Source of the DNA: Bradyrhizobium sp. CSA112
GTDB taxonomy: Bacteria > Pseudomonadota > Alphaproteobacteria > Rhizobiales > Xanthobacteraceae
Direction: 5' to 3'
NCBI RefSeq assembly: GCF_029051645.1
Contig: NZ_JAACFS010000022.1
Coordinates: forward strand, 1 to 64,000
Length of the DNA stretch: 64,000 nucleotides
Below the pieces are notes generated by a model, which saw only the letters and a list, made by a program, of their open reading frames with translations, did no database searches and was not told where the DNA came from. Below, piece after piece: positions 16,886 to 24,986 of this stretch. A program made the translations under genes and the position numbers. Within the stretch, counting starts at the first letter, position 1; every line of letters begins with the position of its first letter.

Positions 16886-19549
16886 GTGGCGTTGAAAAGA
16901 CTCAGCACGTACCGGAAGAAGCGCGATTTCGGCAAGACGGCGGAGCCCTCCGGCGACGTCAAGGTCGCGCCTGCCAAGCAGCGACGGTTCGTGATCCAGA
17001 AGCATGACGCAACGCGCCTGCATTACGATCTTCGGCTGGAATTCGATGGCGTCTTCAAATCCTGGGCGGTCACCAAGGGGCCTTCGCTCGATCCGCACGA
17101 CAAGCGGCTGGCGGTCGAGGTCGAGGATCATCCGCTCGACTACGGCGATTTCGAAGGCACCATTCCCGAAGACCAGTATGGCGGCGGCACCGTTATGCTA
17201 TGGGATCGCGGCTATTGGGAATCGGATGATCCCGAGCACGGCTTCAAGAAGGGCGACCTGAAATTCACGTTGCACGGCGACAAGCTGCATGGAAGCTGGG
17301 TCCTGGTGCGGATGCGGGGCGACCGTTATGGCGGCAAGCGCACCAATTGGCTCCTGATCAAGCACCGCGACGAATTCGCCAAAGAAGGCGAGGCCAACGA
17401 CATCCTGGAAGAGGATCGCTCCGCAGCCTCGGGGCGAACCATGGCGCAGATCGCGCAAGGCAAGGGCAAGGCGCCAAAGCCGTTCATGCTGGCCAAGAGA
17501 ACGCAAGCCGACGCGGTCTGGCAGTCGAACCGGGGTGACGCCGCCGAGGCGCGGGCGAACAGGAAGACGGCCGCATTGCGGGCTACCCCGGAAACGAAAA
17601 CGCGGGCACCGGCGCAGATCGCGCGACCGAAGAAAGTTGCTGCCATGCCCGACTTCGTCGCGCCGCAACTCTGCACGGTGGTCGAGCGGCCGCCTGGCGG
17701 CGAGGGCTGGTGCCATGAGATTAAGTTCGACGGCTACCGCGTGCAATTGCGGGTCGAGGATGGCGATGCCGTGCTCAACACCCGCAAGGGCCTCGACTGG
17801 ACCGATAAATTCAAGGCGATCGCGAAGGAAGCGACGTCGCTTTCCGATGTGCTGATCGACGGCGAAATTGTCGCGCTCGATCATAACGGTGCGCCTAATT
17901 TTTCGACATTGCAGGCGGCGTTGTCGGACGGCGACAGCGAAAGCCTGATCTTCTATGCGTTCGATCTGCTGTTCGCCGACGGCGAGGATCTTCGCGGGCT
18001 GCCGCTCGACGACCGCAAGGCGCGGCTGAAGAAGCTGTTGGAGGCGCGTAAGGGCAAGGAGAAGCAAATCCGCTATGTCGAGCATTTCGAAAGCGGCGGC
18101 GATGCTGTTTTGCAATCGGCCTGCAAGCTGGAACTGGAAGGCATCGTTTCCAAGAAGCTCGACGCACCCTATCGCTCCGGCCGTTCGGAGAGCTGGACCA
18201 AGGCGAAATGCCGGGCCGGGCACGAGGTGGTGCTGGGCGGCTGGAAAACCACCAGCGGCAAATTCCGGTCGCTGATGGCGGGCGTCTACCGCGGCGATCA
18301 TCTCGCCTTTGTCGGTATCGTCGGCACCGGTTTCGGGCAGGATAAGGTCCGCCGCATCATGCCGGCGCTGAAGGCGGCGGCCTCCGACAAGAGCCCGTTC
18401 GGCGGCAAGAACGCGCCGAAGAAAACCCGCGACGTGCACTGGCTGAAACCGGAACTCGTCGCCGAGATCGAATTCGCGGGCTTCACCGCCGATGGCAATA
18501 TCCGTCAGGCCGCGTTCAAGGGCCTGCGGCAGGACAAGCCGGCCAAGGAAGTGGAGGCGGAAATGCCATCCAAAGCTGACGTCGCGCAGCCCAGACCGGG
18601 CAAGGGCAAGGGAGTGGCGTCGCGCACGAAGCCTGCGACGAACAAGGCGGCCGAGGTCATGGGCGTCGGGATCTCGAAGCCCGACAAGGAGCTGTGGCCC
18701 GATGCCGGCGACGGCGAGGGCGTCACCAAGCTCGACCTTGCGCAATATTTCGAGGCCGTCGGCGAATGGATGATTGGCCACCTCAAGGGCCGGCCATGCT
18801 CGATCGTCCGCGCGCCCGATGGCATCGGCGGCGAACAATTCTTTCAGCGCCACGCCATGCAGGGTGCGTCCAACCTGTTCGAATTGGCCAAGGTTTCGGG
18901 CGACCGCAAACCCTATCTGCAGATCGACCGGATCGAGGGATTGGCGGCGGTGGCGCAGATCGGCGGACTGGAGCTGCATCCCTGGAATTGCGCGCCCGAT
19001 GCCTATGATACGCCGGGACGGCTGGTGTTCGACCTCGATCCCGCGCCGGAAGTTGAATTCGCCGAAGTCATCGAAGCCGCTAAAGATATGCGCCAGCGGC
19101 TGACCGCCGTCGGCCTCGAGAGCTTTTGCAAGACCACTGGCGGCAAGGGGCTGCACGTGGTGGCGCCGCTGCTCTACGGCGCAAGGGACAAGGTCGCGTG
19201 GAAGGAGGCCAAGGCGTTCGCGCAAGGCATCTGCCAATGGATGGCGAATGATGATTCCGAGCGCTATCTGCTCAACATGTCGAAGAAGCTGCGTAGGGGA
19301 AAGATCTTCCTCGACTATCTGCGCAACGACCGGATGTCGACGGCGGTCGCGGTGTTGTCGCCGCGTGCGCGCAGAGGCGCCACTGTCTCGATGCCGTTGA
19401 CCTGGGCGCAGGTGCGCGGCGATCTCGATCCGAAGAAGTACACGGTGCGCACCGTGCCCTCGCTGCTGGCCAAGACAAAGGCCTGGGCCGGCTACGACGA
19501 TGCGGCGGGCTCGATCAAGCCGGCGATGAAGAAGTTGGCTTCACAATAG
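16886..19549 (+). CDS. ligD: LigD, three-domain ATP-dependent end-joining DNA ligase
   Basis: LigD (887 aa) processes and seals double-strand breaks with Ku. Domain order is phosphoesterase (about residues 30-190, with HDATRLHYDLRLEFDG and EDHPLDYGDFEG), ligase (about 255-560, adenylated Lys280 in EIKFDGYR), and primase-polymerase (about 610-880, with catalytic RLVFDLDPAP and TGGKGLHVV). This is the Pseudomonas-type order, not the mycobacterial one. The start is GTG. Two Lys/Ala-rich linkers (about 190-255 and 565-605) join the domains. It diverges from ku with 100 bases between start codons. Confidence 0.96.
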   Translation: MALKRLSTYRKKRDFGKTAEPSGDVKVAPAKQRRFVIQKHDATRLHYDLRLEFDGVFKSWAVTKGPSLDPHDKRLAVEVEDHPLDYGDFEGTIPEDQYGGGTVMLWDRGYWESDDPEHGFKKGDLKFTLHGDKLHGSWVLVRMRGDRYGGKRTNWLLIKHRDEFAKEGEANDILEEDRSAASGRTMAQIAQGKGKAPKPFMLAKRTQADAVWQSNRGDAAEARANRKTAALRATPETKTRAPAQIARPKKVAAMPDFVAPQLCTVVERPPGGEGWCHEIKFDGYRVQLRVEDGDAVLNTRKGLDWTDKFKAIAKEATSLSDVLIDGEIVALDHNGAPNFSTLQAALSDGDSESLIFYAFDLLFADGEDLRGLPLDDRKARLKKLLEARKGKEKQIRYVEHFESGGDAVLQSACKLELEGIVSKKLDAPYRSGRSESWTKAKCRAGHEVVLGGWKTTSGKFRSLMAGVYRGDHLAFVGIVGTGFGQDKVRRIMPALKAAASDKSPFGGKNAPKKTRDVHWLKPELVAEIEFAGFTADGNIRQAAFKGLRQDKPAKEVEAEMPSKADVAQPRPGKGKGVASRTKPATNKAAEVMGVGISKPDKELWPDAGDGEGVTKLDLAQYFEAVGEWMIGHLKGRPCSIVRAPDGIGGEQFFQRHAMQGASNLFELAKVSGDRKPYLQIDRIEGLAAVAQIGGLELHPWNCAPDAYDTPGRLVFDLDPAPEVEFAEVIEAAKDMRQRLTAVGLESFCKTTGGKGLHVVAPLLYGARDKVAWKEAKAFAQGICQWMANDDSERYLLNMSKKLRRGKIFLDYLRNDRMSTAVAVLSPRARRGATVSMPLTWAQVRGDLDPKKYTVRTVPSLLAKTKAWAGYDDAAGSIKPAMKKLASQ

Positions 19550-19554
19550 GTGTC

Positions 19555-19770
19555 ATACCCCGCGCATGCGGGGTATCCAGTGCGCCGCGGCCTCTCGATT
19601 GATCACGAACGTCTCTGGAATACCGGATCACCCGCTTACGCAGGTGATGACAGTTGTACACGGTGTAAGATGACAGCTTCTAGCTTGTAGTGGGCAAAGC
19701 GAAGCGTGCCCACCATGTCGATTGCGTTAAAGGAAGGTGGGCACGCTGTCGCTTTGCTCACCCTACAATT
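19555..19770. repeat. Intergenic repeat cluster after ligD
   Basis: Two palindromic repeats fill the gap. One (about 19555-19655) is a mosaic with CCCCGCGCATGCGGGG at its head. The other pairs 19691-19713 (TGGGCAAAGCGAAGCGTGCC) with 19736-19763. They lie between the convergent ends of ligD and the DUF3309 gene and may act as terminators. Confidence 0.7.
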
Positions 19771-19780
19771 TACGATCCGC

Positions 19781-19945
19781 TCAAATCTTCCCGAGTAGCA
19801 GCAGGATCAGCAGGATCACGATCACCAGGCCCAGCCCGCCGCCACCGTAATATCCGGTGCCGTAGAACGGACCGCCGCCGATGCCGCTGAACCCGCCGAG
19901 CAGGGCGATGATCAGAATGATCAGAAGGATGGTGCCGATAGACAT
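19781..19945 (-). CDS. Small hydrophobic protein, DUF3309 family
   Basis: This 54-aa protein begins MSIGTILLIILIIALLGGFS, has a Gly/Tyr-rich middle (about residues 20-37) and a second hydrophobic helix ending LLLLGKI. It is the usual form of DUF3309 proteins, short two-helix membrane peptides of unknown role. AGGAG lies 6 bases before the ATG; an upstream TTG extension is disregarded. A near-consensus EcfG promoter lies about 56 bases upstream, so it may be a general-stress membrane peptide. Confidence 0.85.
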   Translation of the reverse strand: MSIGTILLIILIIALLGGFSGIGGGPFYGTGYYGGGGLGLVIVILLILLLLGKI

Positions 19946-20000
19946 AAACTTCTCCTCAGCCCAAAAGGGCGTTCTGTATGCTCTGCCCTTTGTGTGGATC

Positions 20001-20025
20001 AACAGCGGGGAGTCAGCTAGGTTCC
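20001..20025 (-). promoter_or_regulatory. Near-consensus EcfG-type promoter of the DUF3309 gene
   Basis: On the minus strand GGAAC (20025-20021), 16 bases, then TGTT (20004-20001), one base off CGTT. The DUF3309 start codon is 55 bases downstream. Confidence 0.45.
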
Positions 20026-20109
20026 GGTTTGCGTTGCGATAATACGCGTAGCCCTTCCTTTCGAAGCAGGTGCAATTACATCCGGTTGGACGAGAGAGGG
20101 ATTTCTGCG

Positions 20110-20421
20110 ATGACCAAACCGCTGGTGGTTTCCATCCCGCACAGCCTGGGACGCGAGGAGGCGATGCGCCGCCTGAAGACCGGGTTGTCGCGCGCCGCTT
20201 CCGGCGTGCCGGTGCTGAGCGTCGATGAGGAGCGATGGGAAGACAACCGCATGATTTTTCGCGTTCGCGCGCTAGGCCAGGCGGCCGCCGGCCATGTCGA
20301 CGTCGCCGAGGATCATGTGCAGGTGGAAGTCATGCTGCCATGGCTGCTGCAGCGCTTTGCCGAAGTGGCCCAGGCTGCGATTCAGAACCGCGGCAAGCTG
20401 TTGCTGACCAAGAAGAGTTGA
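20110..20421 (+). CDS. Polyhydroxyalkanoic acid system family protein
   Basis: This small soluble 103-aa protein begins MTKPLVVSIPHSLGREEAMR and reads later HVDVAEDHVQVEVMLPWLLQ, the pattern of the family named for polyhydroxyalkanoate granule regions. Members are thought to associate with storage granules, but a molecular role is not established. The start at 20110 is chosen because the conserved N-terminus begins there and GAGAGGG lies upstream. No polyhydroxyalkanoate synthesis gene is nearby. It is convergent with treY, with 16 bases between them. Confidence 0.82.
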   Translation: MTKPLVVSIPHSLGREEAMRRLKTGLSRAASGVPVLSVDEERWEDNRMIFRVRALGQAAAGHVDVAEDHVQVEVMLPWLLQRFAEVAQAAIQNRGKLLLTKKS

Positions 20422-20437
20422 CGCAGAACCGAAGGCG

Positions 20438-23227
20438 CTAGGTGCCCGCGCGTTTGCGCGCCGGCTTTACCGCGCCGGTGAATCTTGCTTTCAGCACGGC
20501 GACCGGTAGATGCGTCAGCAGGTCGGACAGGCGCAATTGCGCAGCATCGGCGTCCGCAAAGCCTTCCACTGCATAGCCGCCGACATTCAGTGCGGCGTCA
20601 TAATTCTCCGGACCAGGCCAATGTCTGCCGCTGTCGGTAAACGGCGCAAACCAACGCGTGACCACGGTGATCGCGGCTTCGCGGCCGCGCCGCCGGGCGA
20701 ACGCGATAAAATGGTCGCGATGCGGACCGCTCGCTTCCAGGGGCTCGTAATCACCGTTTGTGAATATGTCGGCGAGTTCGGTCCGAAGCTTGAGCAGATG
20801 CCTGGTCCAGGCCAGCTTCAGATGACCGCTCGGCCACTTCGCGACCAGCCGGTCCCAATCCGAATTCTCCGGCGCGTCGAGCCGCCCTGCGCGTTCGGCA
20901 AAATCGACCGGTCGCCGGTTATCGGGATCGACCAGTGAAAAATCCCAAAGCTCCGTGCCCTGATAGAAATCCGGCACGCCCGGCATCGTCGTCTTCAGCG
21001 TGATCTGGCTGAGCGAATTCAAGCCGCCCAGCAGCGAAAGCCGCTGCGCCAGCGTTTGCAGGGAGTTCAGGAATTCGCCCGAAAGGGAGGGATCGAGGAT
21101 TTTCCTAATGAAGCTCTCTACGCCCGCCTCGTAGGCCTCGTGGGGATTGAGCCAGCTCGTTTCCTGCTTGCCCTCGCGCGCGGCCTTTAGAGCATATTCC
21201 AGCATTCGCTCCGGAAAAGAGGCATCGTTCGGCTGCCATGCTCCGAGCAGCGCTTGATACAGCATGTATTCGAACACAGCCGACGGCGCGCGCAGATCGC
21301 CATCGACCAAGAGATGCGGCGCGTTAAGCAGCTTCCATCGGGCCACTGCGCTGGTCCATTCGCCCGGAATTTCCGCCAGCGCCATGATGCGCGCACGCGC
21401 ATCCTCGCCGCGCTTGGTGTCATGCGTCGCGGTCGCCGTCATGCCATGCGGCCATTCGCTGGCACGGGACCGCATCATCCCGTGGAATTCGTCGATCGAA
21501 AGCGCCTTTGCGGCCGGATCGCCGCCGACCTCGTTGAGGGCGAGCAGGCGGTGGTAGCGGTAGAACGTGGTGTCCTCGAGCGACTTCGCCATCATGGGGC
21601 CGGTGAATTGCTGCACCTTCAATGCAAACCGGCGGACGCGCGGCGCGCTGTGGTGCGCGCGGCCGGGCTTGATCAGGTCCATCGTCAGGGTGTCGCGCAG
21701 GAAATCGAAAATGCCGTCGTCGGCGGCGAACCAGTCGGCGCGCGCCCGTTCGATCGTGTTGGAGATCAACTGGCGGTCATGCGCTGATGGCCCTGACGAT
21801 GTCAGGTAGGTGCGGTAGACCGGGAAATGCAGCACGTAGAGTTCGAGCGCCTGCCGCAGGCTGTCGGCGGAGTAGTCGCGAGTGGAGTAGTGTCCGCTGG
21901 CAATCCGTGCCAGCAGGCGCGTCAGCACCGTGAACTCGCTGGTCAGCAATGTCTCCAGCACGCGGCCCTTGGCTTCTCTCAGGATCGGCTCGATCTGCGG
22001 TGAACGGTTGCTGATCTGCCGCCAGATCTCGTCGAGCGGCTCCAGGCCGCGACCGTCGATCAGCACATGGGTGATTGCGTTCATCCACTCGTAGCCGGTG
22101 GTGCCATGGAGGCCGGCGAATAACGGCAGCTTTTCCTGTTCGCCAAGAATCTTCTCGACCAACACATAGAACGGCCTGTTACGGCCGCCATGCGCCTCGC
22201 GGACCAGCCGGCGCAGGCGCTGGAAATACTGGACGGGATCGCGCAGGCCATCGATGTGGTCGAGTCGCAGCCCCTGCAGCTTTTCCTCCGCAATCAACCG
22301 TTTGACTAGGCGATGGATCGCCTCGAAGGTGCCGGCGTCTTCGACGCGCAGCCCCGCCAGCGTATTGATGTCGAAGAACCGCCGGTAGTTGATATCGCTG
22401 GAAGCAAGCCGCCAGTGACCGAGCTTGTAGTGCTGGCGTTCGAGCAGATGGTGCAGCGAAAGCGTCTGAGCGGCGCGATCCGCTCCGGCGCGATAGGCTT
22501 CCAGGCCATGCAGGATGATGTCGGCAGCCCCCGTGATGCCTTTCAGTTCGGCCTTGAAGGCAGGCGCTTCCTTGCGGTTGGGGCGCCGCAACCCCTGATA
22601 ACGGAGAGCCAGCTCAAGCATCGCCTTGCCGGGCGCGCTATCCTCCGCGCCCGCCTCCTTGACGATCATGCGCAGGATTTCGCCATAGCGCTCCGGCGCG
22701 ATCGGCAGCCGATGCTCGAAATACCAGGCCGAAAAGCTGCCTTCGCCGGCGTCATAGCGCAGTTCGATCTCGCCATTTTCCAGCGCCTGACCGTAGGACG
22801 AGCCGATGATCGGCAGCAGCACGCCGCCGCGTGCGCGGTACGGCAACTGCTCCCAGTCGATGTCGAAGGAGGCCGCGTGAGGCGAGGCGGGGCCCCATTC
22901 CAGCACGTCGAGCCACCATGGATTATCGGCAAAATGCACGCCGACATGGTTCGGCACGAAATCCAGGATCAGCCCGAGATCGTGTTGCCGCAGCACGGCG
23001 CTCAACCGCTCGAAGCCGGCTTCGCCGCCGAGCTCCGGATTGAACTCCGCGTGGTCGGTGACGTCGTAGCCATGCGTGCTGCCCTTGCGGGCACGCATGA
23101 AGGGCGAGGCATAGAGATGCGTGATGCCGAGCGCCTTGAGGTAGGGCACCACGGAAGCAGCGGCGTCGAAATCGAAATCCGCCGACAATTGCAGGCGGTA
23201 GGTCGCGATCGGGATCGCCGGGGGCAT
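20438..23227 (-). CDS. treY: Maltooligosyl trehalose synthase
   Basis: TreY (929 aa, GH13) turns the reducing-end maltose unit of a glucan into a trehalose unit, the first step of the TreYZ trehalose route. Motifs are the N-terminal IPIATYRLQLSADFDFDAAA, LILDFVPNHVG (about residue 92), LRLDHIDGLRDPVQ (catalytic Asp), VEKILGEQEKLP (catalytic Glu) and ATATHDTKRGEDARAR. The length fits the family. The ATG at 23227, 5 bases after the treZ stop, gives the conserved N-terminus; an earlier ATG at 23269 would overlap treZ. It is the last gene of the treS-glgB-glgX-treZ-treY run. Confidence 0.95.
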   Translation of the reverse strand: MPPAIPIATYRLQLSADFDFDAAASVVPYLKALGITHLYASPFMRARKGSTHGYDVTDHAEFNPELGGEAGFERLSAVLRQHDLGLILDFVPNHVGVHFADNPWWLDVLEWGPASPHAASFDIDWEQLPYRARGGVLLPIIGSSYGQALENGEIELRYDAGEGSFSAWYFEHRLPIAPERYGEILRMIVKEAGAEDSAPGKAMLELALRYQGLRRPNRKEAPAFKAELKGITGAADIILHGLEAYRAGADRAAQTLSLHHLLERQHYKLGHWRLASSDINYRRFFDINTLAGLRVEDAGTFEAIHRLVKRLIAEEKLQGLRLDHIDGLRDPVQYFQRLRRLVREAHGGRNRPFYVLVEKILGEQEKLPLFAGLHGTTGYEWMNAITHVLIDGRGLEPLDEIWRQISNRSPQIEPILREAKGRVLETLLTSEFTVLTRLLARIASGHYSTRDYSADSLRQALELYVLHFPVYRTYLTSSGPSAHDRQLISNTIERARADWFAADDGIFDFLRDTLTMDLIKPGRAHHSAPRVRRFALKVQQFTGPMMAKSLEDTTFYRYHRLLALNEVGGDPAAKALSIDEFHGMMRSRASEWPHGMTATATHDTKRGEDARARIMALAEIPGEWTSAVARWKLLNAPHLLVDGDLRAPSAVFEYMLYQALLGAWQPNDASFPERMLEYALKAAREGKQETSWLNPHEAYEAGVESFIRKILDPSLSGEFLNSLQTLAQRLSLLGGLNSLSQITLKTTMPGVPDFYQGTELWDFSLVDPDNRRPVDFAERAGRLDAPENSDWDRLVAKWPSGHLKLAWTRHLLKLRTELADIFTNGDYEPLEASGPHRDHFIAFARRRGREAAITVVTRWFAPFTDSGRHWPGPENYDAALNVGGYAVEGFADADAAQLRLSDLLTHLPVAVLKARFTGAVKPARKRAGT

Positions 23228-23231
23228 TTTT

Positions 23232-24986
23232 CTATCCGATGCGCCAGAGCACCGTCCATGGCGGGACACTGTCGCCCAACTCGCTGCCCCAGATCAGGGT
23301 TCCCGCGGGGCCGCCGGGTGCATGGCTGATGGCCTGGCCCGACAGGTTGGCAACGAGACGGAGCGTGGCGCCATCGCCCATCCGCCAATGGGCCGTCAGC
23401 AAACCATCGTCTGCCACCTGCGCCTTCCCGAAGGCGGCGCCGGCCAGACGGGGGACAATCTGCTGCTTGCGAGTTCGCAGCAGCTCTCGTACGAGCGTCA
23501 GGCGCTTTCGTCCCGCGGGCGTCTCGCGTCTGTCCCAGTCGAGCACCGCAGAGTCCCTCGTCGAAGCCGCAAGCGCGTCGGGGACCTCATCGCCATATTC
23601 CGCATAGGCCCAGGCCAATTCAACGCGGCGGCCCTTGCGGACGGCGTCGGCAAGATCGCCGCCGAAGTCGCAGAAGAATGGGAAGGGGACAGTTGAGCCC
23701 CATTCCTCGCCCATGAACAGCAGGGGAATGTGAGGTGCGATCAGCAGGACCTGAAGCGCCGCCTCGATCATCCGCGCGTCGGCATTGCCTTCGAGCCGGT
23801 CGCCCAACGCGCGATTGCCGATCTGGTCGTGGTTCTGCAGGAAGTTGATGAAGGTGGTCGGCGCCAGATGGCCGCTCGGTTCGCCGCGCTTGCCGCGCCG
23901 GAACGTAGATAGCTCGCCCTGGTAGACGAAGCCGGACGACAGCGAGCGCGCGATGTCAGACCTCGGCGAGCGCTGGTAATCGCCATAATAGCCCTGCTTC
24001 TCGCCGGTCATCAGCACGCGCCAGGCGTGATGATAGTCGTCGTTCCATTGCGCGCGATACTTTCCGCGCGGCGGGTCTTCAGCGGCGTCCAGAATACTGG
24101 CGCGGTTGTCGCCGTTTTCCAGCACCAGGTGAATGTGCCGGCCGGTTTCCGCGGCGAGTTTGCCGGCGGCGGCACTGAGATCGTGCAGCAGCGACAGCCC
24201 GCCCGGCTCGACGATGCTGTTGACGGCATCGAGCCGCAAGCCATCGAAGCGATAGTTGCGCAGCCAGTGCAGCGCGTTCTCGATCGCGAAGGCACGGACT
24301 TCCTTCACGCGATAATCGATCGCGCTGCCCCACGGTGTCTGTGCTTGCGTGAAGAAGGTTGGCGCATAGCGGCCGAGATAATTTCCTTCCGGGCCGAAAT
24401 GGTTGTAGACCACGTCGAGCATCACCATCAGCCCGCGCAGATGCGCCTCGTCGATCAGCGATTTGAGATCTTCGGGGCGGCCATAGGCGCTGTCGGGCGC
24501 GTACCACAACACGCCGTCATAGCCCCAGTTGCGTGAGCCGGCGAAATCCGACAGCGGCATCAATTCCAGCGCGGTGATGCCGGTCTCAACGAGATGATCG
24601 AGCCTGTCGATCATCGCGCGATAGCTGCCTTCTTTGGTGAAAGTCCCGACATGGGCTTCGACGATCACTGCTTCCTCCCACAGCCGTCCGCGCCAGTTCG
24701 TAGCACGCCATGGATAGGCCTCATGATCGATCACTTCACTCGGGCCAAAGACGTCATCGGGCTGAAACGCCGACGCCGGATCCGGCACCTCGATCTCGTC
24801 ATCGATGCGGAATCTGTAGCGCGCGCCGGCTTTCACGCCGGCGATATCGGCCGTGAACCAGCCGTCCTCGCCGCGCTTCATCGCGTGAGGTCGCTCCAGC
24901 ATCACCTCGACGCGTTTCGCCGCCGGCGCCCACAGCCGAAACCGCGTGCCGTAGTTTGTCAGAAACGGTCCGTGCCGGTCATTCAT
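23232..24986 (-). CDS. treZ: Malto-oligosyltrehalose trehalohydrolase
   Basis: TreZ (584 aa, GH13) releases free trehalose from maltooligosyl trehalose made by TreY. It has an N-terminal carbohydrate-binding module (about residues 8-95), then VMLDVVYNHFGPEGNYLGRY, the catalytic Asp in FDGLRLDAVNSI (about 250), a Glu in HLVLENGDN and FLQNHDQIGNRALGDR (about 385). The start overlaps the glgX stop by 4 bases, and the stop is 4 bases from the treY start, so translation is likely coupled. Confidence 0.95.
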   Translation of the reverse strand: MNDRHGPFLTNYGTRFRLWAPAAKRVEVMLERPHAMKRGEDGWFTADIAGVKAGARYRFRIDDEIEVPDPASAFQPDDVFGPSEVIDHEAYPWRATNWRGRLWEEAVIVEAHVGTFTKEGSYRAMIDRLDHLVETGITALELMPLSDFAGSRNWGYDGVLWYAPDSAYGRPEDLKSLIDEAHLRGLMVMLDVVYNHFGPEGNYLGRYAPTFFTQAQTPWGSAIDYRVKEVRAFAIENALHWLRNYRFDGLRLDAVNSIVEPGGLSLLHDLSAAAGKLAAETGRHIHLVLENGDNRASILDAAEDPPRGKYRAQWNDDYHHAWRVLMTGEKQGYYGDYQRSPRSDIARSLSSGFVYQGELSTFRRGKRGEPSGHLAPTTFINFLQNHDQIGNRALGDRLEGNADARMIEAALQVLLIAPHIPLLFMGEEWGSTVPFPFFCDFGGDLADAVRKGRRVELAWAYAEYGDEVPDALAASTRDSAVLDWDRRETPAGRKRLTLVRELLRTRKQQIVPRLAGAAFGKAQVADDGLLTAHWRMGDGATLRLVANLSGQAISHAPGGPAGTLIWGSELGDSVPPWTVLWRIG

